DNA from: Haloplasma contractile SSD-17B
GTDB lineage: Bacteria; Bacillota_I; Bacilli_A; Haloplasmatales; Haloplasmataceae
Reading direction: 5' to 3'
Assembly (NCBI RefSeq): GCF_000215935.2
Contig: NZ_AFNU02000004.1
Location: 62,001-126,000 of the forward strand
Length of the DNA stretch: 64,000 bases
Position 1 is the stretch's first letter, and the number at the start of each line of letters is the position of its first letter. Shown piece by piece: positions 21,025-29,350 of this stretch. A program made the position numbers and the translations under genes. The notes under the pieces are model-generated. The model worked only from the letters and a program-made list of their open reading frames with translations. It had not been told where the DNA came from and did no database searches.

Positions 21025-21567
21025 TTAAATGACAACTTCATCCACTTGATCAAACTCTAGCTCAACTGGAGTTTCACGTCCAAATAAATCAACTAAAACT
21101 GTCATTGTCGTTTTAATAGGATCAATTGATTCTATCGTACCAACCTGACCAGCGAAAGGACCTTCTTTAATTTTTACTTCGGACCCTACTTCAACATCGA
21201 TATCTAACTCGACTCTAGCCATTCCTAACTTTTTAAGGATTGGTTCGATTTCACCATCTTGTAATGGTACTGGTTTGGCTCCTCCACCACTTGATCCTAA
21301 GAACCCTGTCACTCCTGGTGTATTACGGACAACGTACCATGATTCATCCGTAACAACCATTTCTATTAATACATATCCTGGGAATACTTTTGAAGTCTTT
21401 TCTTTCTTTTTACCGTTTTTAACTTCTACTTCTTTTTCTTCCGGTACAATGACTCTATAAATTATGTCCTGCATTCCCATTGTTTCAATACGTTTTGTTA
21501 AGTTTTCTTTTACTTTATTTTCATATCCAGAGTATGTGTTCACTACATACCATAATTTGTTATCCAT
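21025..21567 (-). CDS. nusG: Transcription termination/antitermination factor NusG
   Basis: The 180-residue protein has the NGN domain (WYVVNTYSGYENKVKENL at the N terminus, VFPGYVLIEM and WYVVRNTPGVTGFLG) and the C-terminal KOW domain (GSEVKIKEGPFAGQVGTIES near residue 130). NusG binds the clamp of RNA polymerase and affects pausing, termination and coupling to ribosomes. It follows secE by 17 bases in the standard secE-nusG pair, with GGAGG before the ATG. Confidence 0.97.
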   Translation of the reverse strand: MDNKLWYVVNTYSGYENKVKENLTKRIETMGMQDIIYRVIVPEEKEVEVKNGKKKEKTSKVFPGYVLIEMVVTDESWYVVRNTPGVTGFLGSSGGGAKPVPLQDGEIEPILKKLGMARVELDIDVEVGSEVKIKEGPFAGQVGTIESIDPIKTTMTVLVDLFGRETPVELEFDQVDEVVI

Positions 21568-21584
21568 TAAAATGCCTCCAAGTG

Positions 21585-22223
21585 CTATAGTGCAATATTA
21601 TTATAGAACCAATCTTTTAATCCAGTAAGTCCTTGATCAAGCGCTAAGAACAATAGTGACATAAAGATTACAAATGTAAACACTTTAATTGAGTGTTCTT
21701 TCATTATTTTAGCTGTAGTCCACGTTACTTTTCTCATTTCTTTTAACGCCGGCTTTATAATTTGCCAGAACGCTTGAATAAAACAGAAAATAATTAAAAT
21801 TACTAAAATAATATTTATAATTAAATCTGTATGTGTTCCTAATATTTCAGGTAAAATCAGTATATTCATGTCTAATAATACTTTTACCGTCAATAATGCT
21901 ATTGCAAATACAAACCAAATTATATTATCAACACTAATTTGTGCCGCATCTTCGTTTTTAGAAAGTGAAAACTTTGTTTCTTCTGCCTTTAGAAAAATTT
22001 GATCTAATTCTTTAGAGAAAGCAAAAAACACTAGAATAACTCCTACGATTGCTGCAGCTAAAGATGCTAAAAACGTTTGGGTAGTTCCTTCTAAGAAGTC
22101 AAATGTTAATACATCGAATGAAATTAAAAATGCGATTACGATTCCCGCTAGCCCCACAATAGCAGCAAAATATTTTAAAAACATTCTTAGTCCTTTATTT
22201 TCTAATAGATTGTTTGCACTCAT
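21585..22223 (-). CDS. secE: Preprotein translocase subunit SecE with a long N-terminal membrane extension
   Basis: The last 55 residues (about 158-212) are a standard SecE: an amphipathic helix with LKEMRKVTW followed by a membrane helix. This fits its place before nusG. The start is ATG 22221-22223 behind GGAGGAATTG, giving 212 residues where most Bacillota SecE have about 60. The extra 150 residues hold four predicted membrane helices (about 15-36, 51-70, 101-120 and 132-152) with a charged cytoplasmic or external segment at 71-98. I recognise no known domain in the extension. The frame is continuous from the start codon, so it is not a chance readthrough. Confidence 0.88.
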   Translation of the reverse strand: MSANNLLENKGLRMFLKYFAAIVGLAGIVIAFLISFDVLTFDFLEGTTQTFLASLAAAIVGVILVFFAFSKELDQIFLKAEETKFSLSKNEDAAQISVDNIIWFVFAIALLTVKVLLDMNILILPEILGTHTDLIINIILVILIIFCFIQAFWQIIKPALKEMRKVTWTTAKIMKEHSIKVFTFVIFMSLLFLALDQGLTGLKDWFYNNIAL

Positions 22224-22235
22224 CACCAATTCCTC

Positions 22236-22385
22236 CTATTTTGTTTCTTTGTGTATTGTATGTTTTCCACATTTTTTACAGAACTTTTTAATTTCTAATC
22301 GTTCACGATCATTATGTGTATTCTTATTACTTGTGTAGTTACGCGATAAGCATTCTTCGCATGCTAGTATAACTTTTTTTCTCAT
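22236..22385 (-). CDS. rpmG: 50S ribosomal protein L33
   Basis: This short gene encodes 49 residues beginning [19 protein letters not shown] and ending in [14 protein letters not shown]. Both CxxC pairs of the zinc-binding form of L33 are present. It lies between sigH and secE, as in B. subtilis. The stop is 12 bases before the secE start. The binding site is weak (GGAG about 19 bases upstream). Confidence 0.95.
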   Translation of the reverse strand: MRKKVILACEECLSRNYTSNKNTHNDRERLEIKKFCKKCGKHTIHKETK

Positions 22386-22428
22386 AGTCGGACATTCCAA
22401 CTCCTTATTTTTGTGTCTAACTTATATT

Positions 22429-22457
22429 AAGATACCAAATTAATGTTTATCTGTCAA
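22429..22457 (-). promoter_or_regulatory. Promoter of rpmG-secE-nusG
   Basis: On the minus strand, a perfect TTGACA (22452-22457) and TATCTT (22429-22434) are 17 bases apart, between sigH and rpmG. Confidence 0.6.
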
Positions 22458-22488
22458 TAGTCTGAGTGCATACATAAAATCAATAGTA

Positions 22489-23079
22489 TTAATTATCTAA
22501 ATGCGTGTAGAGTTTCTTTTTCACTCTACTGATTGCTGCGTACACTGCTTTTGTTTCTCGATTAATTTGTGTGGCAATTTCATTAGCAGTTAACCCTTTT
22601 AACATCCACTTGAATACTAGTCGTTCTAGACCCTCTAGATGTTTATACGTCTTTTTACAGCAATAATCAAAATGGTTCTCTGCAATAATCATCTCTTCTA
22701 CTGTATGATTTTTACTAAGTTGCTGATTAACTTTAATAAAATCTCTACCTGGTTCTTCTAAAGAAATACTGTGATTTATGATTTTATGTTTTTTTCTGTT
22801 GAAGTTTCTTATACATGTTAGTAGATGATTATCTATACATACATTAAGAAACGTAAAGAATTTCACTTTTCGATGTTTTACATATGTTTTTGCTGCTTTT
22901 AATAGTGCGATTCGTGCTTCTTGAACAAAGTCGTCTTTAAGATTTAGTGGGATCCTAAGCTTTCTTACCTTAATATGTATAATAGGCTCATACATCTTAT
23001 GTAATTCTTTATAAGCTGAATGATCGCCACTCTGGATTTTTAAAACCAGTTTTAGTGCCTCTTTTTCATCAATTTGCAT
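22489..23079 (-). CDS. sigH: RNA polymerase sigma factor, SigH-like (sigma-70 family)
   Basis: The 196-residue product has a region 2 (MYEPIIHIKVRKL, DDFVQEARIALLKAAKTY, KFFTFLNVCIDNHLLTCIR) and a region 4 helix-turn-helix (LTANEIATQINRETKAVYAAISRVKKKL), with no region 1 or full region 3. It sits where B. subtilis has sigH, between rlmB and rpmG. There SigH drives the start of sporulation. It is somewhat shorter than the B. subtilis protein (about 218). The assignment rests mostly on synteny and on the SigH-like layout of region 2. Confidence 0.8.
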   Translation of the reverse strand: MQIDEKEALKLVLKIQSGDHSAYKELHKMYEPIIHIKVRKLRIPLNLKDDFVQEARIALLKAAKTYVKHRKVKFFTFLNVCIDNHLLTCIRNFNRKKHKIINHSISLEEPGRDFIKVNQQLSKNHTVEEMIIAENHFDYCCKKTYKHLEGLERLVFKWMLKGLTANEIATQINRETKAVYAAISRVKKKLYTHLDN

Positions 23080-23110
23080 CCCCGCGTTCTCCTTTTAAAC
23101 CTTCTATTTT

Positions 23111-23839
23111 TTACAGAGATCGTTGACTGTATATCTCATACATTAAAATCCCTGCTGCAACCGAAGCATTTAAAGAAGATATTTTCCCTTTCATAGGTAA
23201 TTTTACAAGAAAATCACAATTATCCTTAACTAATCGACTAATACCTTTTCCTTCATTCCCTATTACCAAGGCTAAAGGAAGTTTATAATCAGAGTTTTTA
23301 TAGGTAACACTCGTATCCAAATCAGTACCTGCTATCCATATACCTTTTTTCTTTAACTCTTTAATTGTACGGGTAATGTTGGTCACTTTTGTAACCTTCA
23401 CATACTCTATAGCGCCACTTGATAGTTTTGCTACTGTAGCATTTAAACTAACTGATCGGTTTTTTGGAATAATGATTCCATGAACACCACAAGCATCCGC
23501 TGTCCTCATTATTGCACCTAAGTTATGTGGATCTTCAAGGCCATCTAATATCAAAAGAAAAGGATCTTCATCTTTTTTTACAGCATCATTTAAAATTTCA
23601 TCAATACTATAATAGTTATACGGCTCTACTTTTGCAATAATTCCTTGGTGATTCCCTTTAACTAGTTGGTCTAATTCTACTTTATCAACAAATTTAAATG
23701 AGATTCCATTTTGTTTTAATTCTTTTGTAAAGGACGCTTCTTTTTCCTTGTTTCTTTTATTTAAATAAACCTCATGAACACGATGTTTTGCCTTTATTGC
23801 TTCCTGAATTGTATTCTTTCCATAAATGTAATCTGCCAT
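23111..23839 (-). CDS. rlmB: 23S rRNA (guanosine-2'-O-)-methyltransferase RlmB, SPOUT family
   Basis: The 242-residue product has the N-terminal substrate-binding domain (YIYGKNTIQEAIKA) and the SPOUT methyltransferase knot with the three family motifs: LEDPHNLGAIMRTADACG, LVIGNEGKGIS and LNASVAAGILMYE. RlmB methylates a 23S rRNA guanosine near the peptidyl transferase centre. The ATG at 23837-23839 is chosen over an upstream TTG because it gives the family start and does not overlap mrnC. YacP, usually next in B. subtilis, is absent. Confidence 0.92.
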   Translation of the reverse strand: MADYIYGKNTIQEAIKAKHRVHEVYLNKRNKEKEASFTKELKQNGISFKFVDKVELDQLVKGNHQGIIAKVEPYNYYSIDEILNDAVKKDEDPFLLILDGLEDPHNLGAIMRTADACGVHGIIIPKNRSVSLNATVAKLSSGAIEYVKVTKVTNITRTIKELKKKGIWIAGTDLDTSVTYKNSDYKLPLALVIGNEGKGISRLVKDNCDFLVKLPMKGKISSLNASVAAGILMYEIYSQRSL

Positions 23840-23843
23840 AACT

Positions 23844-24233
23844 TCACCACTTTTCAACTATGTTTATTGAAGTATCTACTATATAATCTAGTCGTTCTTG
23901 CTGCTTTGTAAGATATAAATACCCAATTAAAGCTTCGTATGATGTACTATGCTTGTACGTTAGGATATCCGTATTTCGTCTGTTCGATTTAACTTTTGCA
24001 TTTCGCCCACGTTTAACAATGTTTTCCTCTTCTTCTGTTAGAAAATTTTCTTCCCTAAAATATTTAATAATAAGCGATTGGGATTTGGCACTAACATAAC
24101 GTGTTGATTGCTTATGTAGCGCCTTACCCTTAGTATATCCGTTATCGATTAAATATTTACGTATACACAAATCATAATAGGAATCACCTATATATGCAAG
24201 TGTTGTACCATTCAACAATGTATAATCATTCAT
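23844..24233 (-). CDS. mrnC: Mini-ribonuclease 3
   Basis: The 129-residue protein is a stand-alone RNase III catalytic domain without a dsRNA-binding domain. The acidic catalytic motif TLAYIGDSYYDLCIRKYL lies near residues 11-28, and a second acidic motif (YEALIGYLYL) near residue 104. Mini-III matures 23S rRNA in B. subtilis. It lies between cysS and rlmB, four bases from each. Its stop is TGA, which shows TGA is a normal stop here. Confidence 0.93.
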   Translation of the reverse strand: MNDYTLLNGTTLAYIGDSYYDLCIRKYLIDNGYTKGKALHKQSTRYVSAKSQSLIIKYFREENFLTEEEENIVKRGRNAKVKSNRRNTDILTYKHSTSYEALIGYLYLTKQQERLDYIVDTSINIVEKW

Positions 24234-24236
24234 AAG

Positions 24237-25580
24237 TTAAATTATAATTCCTTTTTCTTTTAACTTGTCACGAATTTGATCAGCAGTCTCAAAGTCTTTA
24301 TTAAGTCTAGCCTCTTCGCGTTTTTCAATTAATTCACGGTGTTTATCTGTTAAACGAGGGATTTCATAGTTAATTCCAAAAACATCTAATAGCGTATTTA
24401 GTGTATTTAGATTAGTGGTTAATGTCTTAGTCAATTCATCATCTAGCTTTTGTCTTACTGATTTATTAATTTCTTTTACTAATTTAAAGATTACTGTCAT
24501 AGCGTTAGAAGTATTAAAGTCATCATTCATCGCTTCCTCAAACTCAGCCATTAGGTCAACATTATAAGCATCATTGTTGTCTAATAAACGCTCACGGTCT
24601 AACTTGAGTTGTAGATTATATTTTGCTTTATATATTTTCTCTAATTCCTTATTTGTACTAGTAACTACTTCATCCGTGTAGTTTACTGGCTGACGATAAT
24701 GTGTCGATAGTAAAAATAATCGTAGCACCCGGTAATCATGTTTTTTAAGGAATTCTTTTGTTATAACCGTATTACCAATTGATTTACTCATTTTTTCCTC
24801 ATCAATTGTTAATCGTCCGTTATGAATCCAATATCGTGCTAGTTTTGTACCGGCAACAGCCATCGATTGTGCTATCTCATTTTCATGATGTGGAAATTTT
24901 AGATCCGAACCGCCACCATGAATATCAATTTCATCACCCAATACATCATGGATCATCGCAACACATTCTGTATGCCAACCTGGTCTACCTTTACCCCAAG
25001 GTGAATTCCAGTTAATCCCATCACTCGTTCTTTTCCACAGGGTAAAATCAAGTGAATTTTCTTTTTTGTCGTTTTCCGTTATACGAGAGCCGACTTCTAA
25101 ATTTTTTGTTTCTTGATTCGATAACTCACCATAATCGTCTAGTTTACCTACTCTGAAATATACATCACCATCAACAACGTATGCAAACTCGCGTTCGACT
25201 AATGTCTCTATGAACTCTATAATCTTTGGCATATATTCTGTTACTTTAGGATTGTGATCGAAAGGGAGACACCTTAGTGTTTGAACATCCTCTAAAAAGG
25301 CCTCTGTGTATTTTGTAGCAATGTCTTTTTCACTCGTGTTTAGTTCTTTTGCTTTGTTAATAATTTTATCATCTACGTCTGTAATATTAGAAACAAAGCT
25401 AACGTCATATCCAAGGTGTAATAAGTACCGGCGAACAACATCAAAAAATACAACTGGACGCGCATTTCCAATGTGTATATAGTTGTATACCGTAGGACCA
25501 CATACATACATCTTTATATGATCTTTATTCTTAGGTATAAATTCTTCGTTTTTATTCGTTAACGAATTATATAATTTCAT
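24237..25580 (-). CDS. cysS: Cysteinyl-tRNA synthetase
   Basis: The 447-residue class I synthetase has HIGN at residues 36-39 and KMSKS at 263-267. Zinc ligands typical of CysRS are visible: Cys27 in MYVCGPTVY, Cys206 in GWHTEC and the HHENE motif near 231. It charges tRNA-Cys. It precedes mrnC and rlmB. No T-box leader is visible in the 190 bases upstream. The serine acetyltransferase gene cysE that lies between gltX and cysS in B. subtilis is absent. Confidence 0.97.
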   Translation of the reverse strand: MKLYNSLTNKNEEFIPKNKDHIKMYVCGPTVYNYIHIGNARPVVFFDVVRRYLLHLGYDVSFVSNITDVDDKIINKAKELNTSEKDIATKYTEAFLEDVQTLRCLPFDHNPKVTEYMPKIIEFIETLVEREFAYVVDGDVYFRVGKLDDYGELSNQETKNLEVGSRITENDKKENSLDFTLWKRTSDGINWNSPWGKGRPGWHTECVAMIHDVLGDEIDIHGGGSDLKFPHHENEIAQSMAVAGTKLARYWIHNGRLTIDEEKMSKSIGNTVITKEFLKKHDYRVLRLFLLSTHYRQPVNYTDEVVTSTNKELEKIYKAKYNLQLKLDRERLLDNNDAYNVDLMAEFEEAMNDDFNTSNAMTVIFKLVKEINKSVRQKLDDELTKTLTTNLNTLNTLLDVFGINYEIPRLTDKHRELIEKREEARLNKDFETADQIRDKLKEKGIII

Positions 25581-25744
25581 TTTTTCACCTCAATTAACAA
25601 TGCATTGTAATTTTATTTTGTACTCTTTTTCTACAAAATGCAAGGTTTTTCATTGTTTTTCATTTTCTCAAATGTATTGATTAATCCTTTGTTTTTTAAT
25701 GATTTTAAAGCTAAATCAATCATACCTTGTCACATGTTCTTTTT

Positions 25745-25768
25745 AAAAAGGCCGCTACTTGGCGGCCC
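25745..25768 (-). terminator. Terminator after gltX
   Basis: On the minus strand GGCCGC and GCGGCC pair around a six-base loop and are followed by TTTTTAAAAAG, within five bases of the gltX stop. cysS is therefore probably transcribed on its own. Confidence 0.85.
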
Positions 25769-25772
25769 ACTA

Positions 25773-27218
25773 TTATAATGTTTTAATAACTTGATTTAGT
25801 CTCTCAATGATTGTAAGCTTACCTAGCAATTCAATGGATTTTGGTAGGTCAGGACCATGCATTTTTCCTGTAGTAGCTATTCTTACTGGCATAAATAACA
25901 TTTTACCTTTGACCTTTATATCCTTGCCAACCTGTTTAATTAATTGCTTAATCGTACTTTCATCAAATGTAGCTATTTCTGTGACTTGATCTTTAAAATA
26001 TTCTAGTGTTTCTTTAACTCCATCTTGTTTGAGAAAATCTTGACCTGTTTCTGAAACAACGAAGTCCTCAGCAAAAAATTCATCATACAATTCGACAATT
26101 TCTTTTCCATATGACATACGATCATGGAATAATTCAACCAATTTTTTAATCCATTCTGGATTTCTTTCATCTGTAATCCTTGCCTCAACAAGGTGTGGCA
26201 TGGATAGTTCAATCATTTCTTCTGTTGACAATGCTTTAATATAACGATTGTTAATAAACGCTAGTTTATCTTTATCAAATTTGGCAGGCGATTTTGATAG
26301 TCTATTTTCATCGAATTGATTAATTAATTGTTCATGACTGAGTATTTCTTCTTCACCTTCAGGTGACCATCCCAATAATGAAATAAAGTTAAATAATGCC
26401 TCCGGTAAGTACCCTAGTTTAGCATATTGTTCAATAAATTGTATATATGATTCATCACGCTTAGAAAGTTTTTTACCATTTTCATTAACAATTAAAGTCA
26501 TATGACCAAACGTCGGAGCATCCCAACCAAATGCATGATAAATCCCCATCTGCTTTGGTGTGTTCGTAATATGTTCCTCACCTCGCATAACATGAGTGAT
26601 TTCCATAAGCTGATCATCAATTACTACAGCAAAGTTATAAGTAGGGATCCCGTTCTTTTTGACGATTACCCAATCTCCAATATCTTCTGAAGAAAAACTT
26701 ACTTCTCCTTTTACCATATCAGTAAATGTATAAACTTCATTTTCTGGTACTTTAAAACGGATTGTGTACTCTCCTCGTGCTTCTAGTTCTTTTTTCTCAT
26801 CTTCATTGGCATGAAAGCATCTTCTAGAATAGTGGTATTTATCTGATCCGCTTTTGATTAACTCTTCACGCTCTTGTTCTAGCTCTTCCTCTGTACAGTA
26901 ACATTTATATGCTAGCCCTTTCTCAAGTAGAAGGTCTGCATACTTTTTATAAATATCCAATCGCTCTAATTGACGATAAGGACCAAACCCTCCATCTTTA
27001 TCTGTGGATTCATCCCATTCAATCCCTAACCATTTAAGGTAGTTTAACTGTGATTCTTCTCCACCTTCAACATTTCGACCAATATCCGTATCTTCAACTC
27101 GAACAATAAAACTTCCACCATGTTTTTTAGCAAATAAATAATTAAATAATGCAGTCCTTGCATTTCCTATATGTAAGTGTCCTGTTGGACTGGGTGCATA
27201 TCTAACGCGTACACTCAT
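25773..27218 (-). CDS. gltX: Glutamyl-tRNA synthetase
   Basis: The 481-residue class I synthetase begins [20 protein letters not shown] (HIGH-type motif at about 16-19) and carries the KLSKR motif near residue 251. A cysteine cluster (CYCTEEE) lies near residue 108. It charges tRNA-Glu, and in most Bacillota also tRNA-Gln for later amidation. It lies upstream of cysS as in B. subtilis. Confidence 0.96.
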   Translation of the reverse strand: MSVRVRYAPSPTGHLHIGNARTALFNYLFAKKHGGSFIVRVEDTDIGRNVEGGEESQLNYLKWLGIEWDESTDKDGGFGPYRQLERLDIYKKYADLLLEKGLAYKCYCTEEELEQEREELIKSGSDKYHYSRRCFHANEDEKKELEARGEYTIRFKVPENEVYTFTDMVKGEVSFSSEDIGDWVIVKKNGIPTYNFAVVIDDQLMEITHVMRGEEHITNTPKQMGIYHAFGWDAPTFGHMTLIVNENGKKLSKRDESYIQFIEQYAKLGYLPEALFNFISLLGWSPEGEEEILSHEQLINQFDENRLSKSPAKFDKDKLAFINNRYIKALSTEEMIELSMPHLVEARITDERNPEWIKKLVELFHDRMSYGKEIVELYDEFFAEDFVVSETGQDFLKQDGVKETLEYFKDQVTEIATFDESTIKQLIKQVGKDIKVKGKMLFMPVRIATTGKMHGPDLPKSIELLGKLTIIERLNQVIKTL

Positions 27219-27316
27219 GTTATTTTACCTCCTGTATCAGTGCTTCATTTTTTATTATTTAGATGAATAAAGTAAACGTAATACGATATTCTCCAATCTA
27301 ATTCTTTATTTTTCTT

Positions 27317-27325
27317 ATTATATCA
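27317..27325 (-). promoter_or_regulatory. Extended -10 element upstream of gltX
   Basis: On the minus strand TGATATAAT matches the extended -10 pattern TGnTATAAT about 90 bases before gltX. The -35 region is weak. Confidence 0.45.
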
Positions 27326-27392
27326 ATTACATATTTTAACATACTTTATTCGATTACAACAGAATTTATTATTTAAAATAAAAATTTTACAA

Positions 27393-28646
27393 TTAAATTA
27401 CAAAATCATTATATTTTCCTAATAGTTGTTCATCTGCTTCTACATAGACCTTTATTCCATTGTCCTCGTAGGAATAATCGATTAGTGTCGCTTGTTCTTT
27501 TAAAACATTAAATACCTGTCCTTCTGTGTATGGAATTAACATATTTATTTTACGATAATGCTCAAACAAATGTGTCTCTAACAACGATATAAGGCTGTCT
27601 ATATTGATATTCTTTTTAGCTGATATATGGATGCCTTCACTACTTACGATGTCATTCTCAGCTTGATCAATCTTATTATACACTTTAACGACCGGAGTAT
27701 CTTTTACACCTAGTTCGGTAAGTACTTGATTTGTCACTTGTTCTTGTTTTGTGTGATTTGAATTTGAGCTATCAATGACATGTAATATTAAATCTGCTTC
27801 AATCACTTCCTCTAGAGTAGAACGGAACGCCTTAATTAAATGGTGTGGAAGTTTACTTACAAAGCCTACTGTATCAGTGACTAAAAATCGCTTATTATTC
27901 TCTAATATAATTTTTCTAGTTGTTGTCTCGAGAGTAGCAAATAACATATTGTGTGAGAACACTAACTTTTCTTCTTCATTTTTACTGTACCCTATTAGTG
28001 AATTTAATACCGTAGATTTCCCTGCATTTGTGTATCCGACTAATGCAACAACTGGTATTTTATTTCGCTTTCTTAAAGATCTTTGTATTTTACGCTTTTC
28101 AGCAATTTCCTTGAGTTTCTTATTTAGAAAGTCAATTTGTGATTCAATCCTTCTTCTACTTAATTCAATTTTTTTCTCACCTGGTCCTCTACTACCAATT
28201 CGTCCTTCTTGACGTGAAAAGTCATCATGTAAACTAGAAAGTCTTGGCAATAGATACCGGAGTTGAGCAATTTCAACCTGCAATATTGCTTCCTTTGTCT
28301 TCGCGCGTCTTGCAAATATATCAAGTATTAGCGTAGTTCGATCAATTACTTTGCATGGAATCTCTTCTTGAATATTCCGTAATTGTGTTGGTGTTAACTC
28401 ATCATTAAAAACAACCGTATCAATCTCATCACTTAGCACGTATTGTTTGATTTCAATGAGTTTCCCGCTTCCTATGTAGGTTGCAGCTACAATCTGAGAT
28501 AAATTTTGAGTAACAACATCCTTTACCTCTAGCTCACAACTCACTGCTAAATTCTCTAATTCTTCCATAGTATAAATAAATTCTTGATCACTACTATATT
28601 GATTGGAGTTAACTCCCACTAACAGTACTCGTTCAAGTTCGTTCAC
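27393..28646 (-). CDS. hflX: Ribosome-associated GTPase HflX
   Basis: The 417-residue protein has the HflX N-terminal domain, the glycine-rich linker (GRIGSRGPGEKKIELSRRRI near residue 145-165) and a G domain with GYTNAGKST (G1), DTVGFV (G3) and NKID (G4). HflX binds 50S subunits and splits or rescues stalled ribosomes in E. coli. The start is a GTG with GGAG eight bases upstream. It stands alone between gltX and the ribonucleotide reductase, an order not seen in the B. subtilis template. Confidence 0.93.
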   Translation of the reverse strand: MNELERVLLVGVNSNQYSSDQEFIYTMEELENLAVSCELEVKDVVTQNLSQIVAATYIGSGKLIEIKQYVLSDEIDTVVFNDELTPTQLRNIQEEIPCKVIDRTTLILDIFARRAKTKEAILQVEIAQLRYLLPRLSSLHDDFSRQEGRIGSRGPGEKKIELSRRRIESQIDFLNKKLKEIAEKRKIQRSLRKRNKIPVVALVGYTNAGKSTVLNSLIGYSKNEEEKLVFSHNMLFATLETTTRKIILENNKRFLVTDTVGFVSKLPHHLIKAFRSTLEEVIEADLILHVIDSSNSNHTKQEQVTNQVLTELGVKDTPVVKVYNKIDQAENDIVSSEGIHISAKKNINIDSLISLLETHLFEHYRKINMLIPYTEGQVFNVLKEQATLIDYSYEDNGIKVYVEADEQLLGKYNDFVI

Positions 28647-29170
28647 ATCATCATCTCCGTCTATTTGAAGTTTTGTTTACCCTTAGTCTTTTTAGGATAT
28701 ACGTTTTCTCAATTGTATTTTACTTTTTATCTTAATCTAAACTTATTATTAGAGGTTAAGTATTCATTTCTAAAATTGTTCTAAACATTTTCTAATATCT
28801 TTATTATATTCATAATACCACACTCTATTAGTATTTTATAGTAAAGAATTCCCGTTCCCAATTCTGTTTTGTAAGTGAAATCATCAGTCTATTGTTTCAT
28901 CTTTATTTCAACTTTTTTATATCTCTACTAATAACACTTCTGTCATTTTTTAGTATTTTCTAAATTATGAATGAACTTTTCGCAAACTGTGTTTTTATTT
29001 AAATGTATATAGATTCTTTACACATTCTTTTAAATTAAGGTCCATATTAATAAGAGTTGATATAACTATTATTTTAATGGCTCATTCAATTATAGTTTCG
29101 TGTTAACATTACTATAGTGATTACATAGGTATAATACATAACTAGCAGTGTTACAAGGAGTAGTCCAATC
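28647..29170. other. Gene-free stretch upstream of hflX
   Basis: About 520 bases of AT-rich sequence without a supportable long gene. It must contain the hflX promoter on the minus strand. Near its right end a plus-strand TATAAT (29130-29135) lies about 35 bases before a candidate small gene. Confidence 0.5.
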
Positions 29171-29245
29171 TTGAGTCGCGATTCATTTTATAAAACAAGA
29201 GAGTTCATGACACAGCTAGCAACCGATTTATTTTACACAGCGTAA
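29171..29245 (+). CDS. Candidate small protein of 24 residues
   Basis: A TTG codon preceded by AAGGAG (spacer about 10) opens 24 codons reading MSRDSFYKTREFMTQLATDL and four more residues, then TAA. A TATAAT lies upstream at 29130-29135 and a strong hairpin terminator begins five bases after the stop. The promoter-site-frame-terminator layout is what supports it. The sequence matches no family I recognise. It could equally be a leader remnant or chance. It is convergent with nrdJ and divergent from hflX. Confidence 0.3.
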   Translation: MSRDSFYKTREFMTQLATDLFYTA

Positions 29246-29249
29246 AATA

Positions 29250-29295
29250 AAAACGCAATTTAATGGCTTTTACCATTTAATTGCGTTTTATTATT
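29250..29295. terminator. Bidirectional terminator between the small gene and nrdJ
   Basis: Arms AACGCAATTTAATGG and CCATTTAATTGCGTT pair over 15 positions with a single mismatch around a six-base loop. T-rich tails follow on both strands. It can end nrdJ (minus) and the small plus-strand transcript. Confidence 0.8.
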
Positions 29296-29350
29296 TGTTT
29301 CGTATATCAATGTCCTCTTCACGAGTAACATAATAATTAATGGTCAATTC

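Noticed and set aside
25581-25744. T-box leader upstream of cysS (also checked before gltX and lysS)
   Set aside because: No T-box sequence or specifier stem was visible in the leaders.
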